NCBI RefSeq assembly: GCF_007293315.1
Contig: NZ_VLXZ01000010.1
Coordinates: 62,001-126,000 of the forward strand
DNA from: Alkalicoccobacillus porphyridii
GTDB lineage: Bacteria > Bacillota > Bacilli > Bacillales > Bacillaceae_D
Direction: 5' to 3'
Length of the DNA: 64,000 nt
Shown here piece by piece: positions 61,672 through 64,000 of this stretch. The stretch's first letter is position 1; each line of letters opens with the position of its first letter. A model generated the notes under the pieces. It saw nothing but the letters and a program-made list of their open reading frames with translations. It searched no databases and was not told the DNA's origin. The position numbers and the translations under genes were made by a program.

Positions 61672-62967
61672 TCAGTTTAGGCCAAGACGAGTAAAGATCG
61701 TGTCTACATGCTTTAAATGATGCTCATAGTTAAAGCACTCATCTATTTCTTCCTTAGATAGAACATGGGTGATACGTTCTTCTGCATCAACGAGTTCACG
61801 GAATTGAATACCCTCTTCCCACGCCTGAGTAGCTTTCGGCTGAACAAGATCGTATGCCTCTTCACGAACCATGCCTTTGTCAATGAGCGAAAGCAATACG
61901 CGCTGAGAATAAATTAGCCCGTATGTACGCGTCATGTTGCGCTTCATATTCTCTGGGAATACAGTCAGGTTCTTCACGATGTTCGAGAAACGATTTAGCA
62001 TATAATTCAGACCAATGGTTGCATCTGGTAAAATCACACGCTCTGCAGATGAATGAGAAATATCACGTTCGTGCCATAATGGTACGTTTTCGTAAGCTGT
62101 CAGCATGTATCCTCGAATTAAGCGAGCAAGTCCAGTCATATTTTCAGACCCAATTGGATTACGCTTATGTGGCATAGCTGATGATCCTTTTTGACCCTTT
62201 GCAAAAAACTCCTCTACCTCACGTGTCTCACTTTTCTGAAGACCACGAACCTCCACGGCAAACTTTTCAACAGACGTTGCGATTAGAGCAAGCGTCGCCA
62301 TGTATTCTGCATGACGGTCACGCTGCAAGGTTTGAGTAGAAATTGGTGCTGCGTTTAAGCCAAGTTTTTCACAAACAAGCTGCTCTATTTGTGGATCAAT
62401 ATTTGCATAGGTGCCAACTGCTCCGGACAGTTTACCAAAACGCACACCCTCAGCTGCGTGTTTAAAACGCTCAATGTTTCGTTTCATTTCCTCATACCAT
62501 AACGCAAGCTTTAAACCAAAGGTTGTTGGCTCAGCATGTACACCATGAGTACGTCCCATCATTACAGTAAACTTATGCTCAATCGCTTTGTTTTTTAAAA
62601 TCTCCAAGAAACGATCAAGATCAGCAGCCAAAATATCATTCGCTTGTTTTAATAAGTACGAAAGAGCAGTATCTACAACATCCGTTGACGTTAAGCCGTA
62701 ATGAACCCACTTGCGTTCTTCACCAAGTGTTTCAGATACAGCACGAGTGAAAGCAACTACATCGTGACGCGTCTCTTCTTCTATTTCCAGAATACGACTG
62801 ATGTCAAAGCTTGCGTTCTCACGAATTTTCTGGACATCTTCTTTCGGAATATGCCCCAATTCTGACCATGCTTCACAGGCAACGATTTCAACTTCAAGCC
62901 AAGCATTGTAGCGGTTCTCATCTGTCCAAATAGCACCCATTTCAGGTCGTGTATAACGTTCAATCAT
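61672..62967 (-). CDS. purB: Adenylosuccinate lyase
   Basis: 431 residues. [34 protein letters not shown] with catalytic His, and the superfamily signature [17 protein letters not shown] with the catalytic Ser loop. It acts twice: SAICAR to AICAR and adenylosuccinate to AMP. 30 bases after purK. Confidence 0.97.
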   Translation of the reverse strand: MIERYTRPEMGAIWTDENRYNAWLEVEIVACEAWSELGHIPKEDVQKIRENASFDISRILEIEEETRHDVVAFTRAVSETLGEERKWVHYGLTSTDVVDTALSYLLKQANDILAADLDRFLEILKNKAIEHKFTVMMGRTHGVHAEPTTFGLKLALWYEEMKRNIERFKHAAEGVRFGKLSGAVGTYANIDPQIEQLVCEKLGLNAAPISTQTLQRDRHAEYMATLALIATSVEKFAVEVRGLQKSETREVEEFFAKGQKGSSAMPHKRNPIGSENMTGLARLIRGYMLTAYENVPLWHERDISHSSAERVILPDATIGLNYMLNRFSNIVKNLTVFPENMKRNMTRTYGLIYSQRVLLSLIDKGMVREEAYDLVQPKATQAWEEGIQFRELVDAEERITHVLSKEEIDECFNYEHHLKHVDTIFTRLGLN

Positions 62968-62997
62968 GTAGGTAAGCCTCCAAATAGTGTCTATAAA

Positions 62998-63999
62998 TTA
63001 TTTATTCGTATATTGTTTAAATGTATCAAGTTGAGTAAGCGCAGACTCTACTGATTCTGAGAGTACAGTGAGATGCCCCATTTTGCGTTTTTCCTTTGCG
63101 TCCGCCTTACCATATAAATGGAGTGAGATATCTGCTAATTGATCTAGATTAGCCATAAGCGGCTCAATATGTTCTCCGAGTAGATTCTCCATCACTACCG
63201 ATTTCAGTAAATCTGTACTTCCTAAAGGTAATCCGCATACGGCGCGAATCTGCTGCTCGAACTGAGAGGTCTTACACGCCTCAATCGTATAGTGTCCCGA
63301 ATTGTGTGGCCTCGGTGCAATCTCATTTACGAGAATTTGTCCATCTTCCTGAACAAACATTTCCACTGCTAATGTTCCAACCACCTTTAACCCTTCAGCC
63401 AGCTTCATTGCAATCTCTCGCGCTTGTATGGTTGTGGCATCAGTAATTCGAGCCGGAACAATGGATTGATGTAGAATATTGTTTTGGTGAATATTTTCGG
63501 CCACTGGAAATGTACTCGTTTCTCCATGACGCGAGCGTGTCACAATGACTGACACTTCACATTGAAATGGAATCCAGCCTTCAAGAACCAACTCTCCAGC
63601 AGGCAATAGGTCACGCGCTGCTGCTTCAAGCTCTTGCTCACTTCTTACAACCGCCTGTCCTTTGCCATCATACCCGCCTCGACAGGTTTTCAGCACCGCA
63701 GGCAGACCGATTTTTTCTAAAGCAGGCTGGACATCTTCTAAGGAAGAAACTTCAGCGTATGGTGCAACGGGTACACCTATTGCTTCAATTGTTCGTTTCT
63801 CCGTTAATCGGTGCTGACTTACACGCAACACATCAAAGCCCTGAGGAAAATCTGCATGCTCTGTTAGCCATTTGGCCGTTGCTTCGTCTATATTTTCAAA
63901 TTCATAGGTAATCACATCACTGACTTCAGCTAATTTCTTGGCACCCGCTTGATCATCATAGCTTGCCTCAATGACATAATCAGCAACCTGAGCACATGG
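62998..63999 (-). CDS. purK: N5-carboxyaminoimidazole ribonucleotide synthase, 5' end outside window
   Basis: The frame is open past the internal ATG-like start at 63915 to base 63999, giving 333 residues; PCAQVADYVIEASYDDQAGA leads into VITYEFENID. About 40 N-terminal residues are beyond the edge. ATP-grasp features: KTCRGGYDGKGQAVVRS, LVLEGWIPFQCEVSVIV and NEIAPRPHNSGHYTIEA. Makes N5-CAIR from AIR, bicarbonate and ATP for PurE, which should lie just to the right. Confidence 0.96.
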   Translation of the reverse strand, partial: PCAQVADYVIEASYDDQAGAKKLAEVSDVITYEFENIDEATAKWLTEHADFPQGFDVLRVSQHRLTEKRTIEAIGVPVAPYAEVSSLEDVQPALEKIGLPAVLKTCRGGYDGKGQAVVRSEQELEAAARDLLPAGELVLEGWIPFQCEVSVIVTRSRHGETSTFPVAENIHQNNILHQSIVPARITDATTIQAREIAMKLAEGLKVVGTLAVEMFVQEDGQILVNEIAPRPHNSGHYTIEACKTSQFEQQIRAVCGLPLGSTDLLKSVVMENLLGEHIEPLMANLDQLADISLHLYGKADAKEKRKMGHLTVLSESVESALTQLDTFKQYTNK

Positions 64000-64000
64000 G

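Noticed and set aside
63911-63915. Start of purK at 63915
   Set aside because: The frame continues to the window edge with conserved PurK sequence; 63915 is an internal GTG.

Overview
The window looks like the chromosome of a low-GC Gram-positive rod of the Bacillaceae. Strong AGGAGG-type ribosome sites, sigma-A promoters, Fur and Rex boxes and several lipoproteins with lipoboxes all fit. The backbone reproduces, in reverse, the Bacillus subtilis order from the pur operon through yerA/yerC, pcrB-pcrA-ligA-camS and gatCAB to dagK and rlmCD (yefA). The acidic exported proteins suggest, but do not prove, an alkaliphilic or salt-tolerant member.

Layout, left to right: a large serine recombinase cut by the left edge sits tail to tail with rlmCD. 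Small membrane proteins, a methyltransferase and a lipoprotein/YjbR pair follow. Next come a composite MITE-like element and a decayed repeat array, a Fur-boxed flavodoxin, three tandem paralogous membrane proteins, dagK and a VanZ-like protein (2.9-10.6 kb). A carbohydrate ABC cluster with a possible cre site, a RidA-family gene and gatCAB occupy 11-18.4 kb. A LacI-regulated beta-glucosidase/ABC cluster lies at 19-25.5 kb, flanked by two repeat arrays. The nupNOPQ nucleoside importer and pcrB-pcrA-ligA-camS fill 26-37.4 kb. A 1.2-kb tandem array follows at 37.6-38.8 kb. An accessory block at 38.9-47 kb carries a BASS transporter, a Fur-boxed siderophore uptake operon, lipoproteins, yjlC-ndh under a Rex site and a second MITE-like copy. 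Last come adeC, yerC, yerA and the purine operon purK-B-C-S-Q-L-F-M-N-H-D, which runs off the right edge inside purK.

The most unusual content is intergenic. At least six tandem arrays carry short words spaced 20-22 bp apart, about two turns of B-DNA. There are two unrelated sequence families: YCATCG-type with a 20+21 bp dimer, and ACCAAGA-type with a 20+22+20 bp trimer. All arrays lie in the same orientation on the + strand, mostly at junctions between conserved gene blocks and accessory genes. Two MITE-like copies have their inner core inverted relative to their outer arms.

Functionally, purine synthesis (pur), purine salvage (adeC, possibly yerA, nupNOPQ), iron stress (flavodoxin, siderophore uptake), redox control (Rex/ndh) and plant-glycan use (GH3 plus ABC importer) are the recognisable modules. 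Both carbohydrate importers lack an ATPase gene and probably share an MsmX-type ATPase encoded elsewhere.
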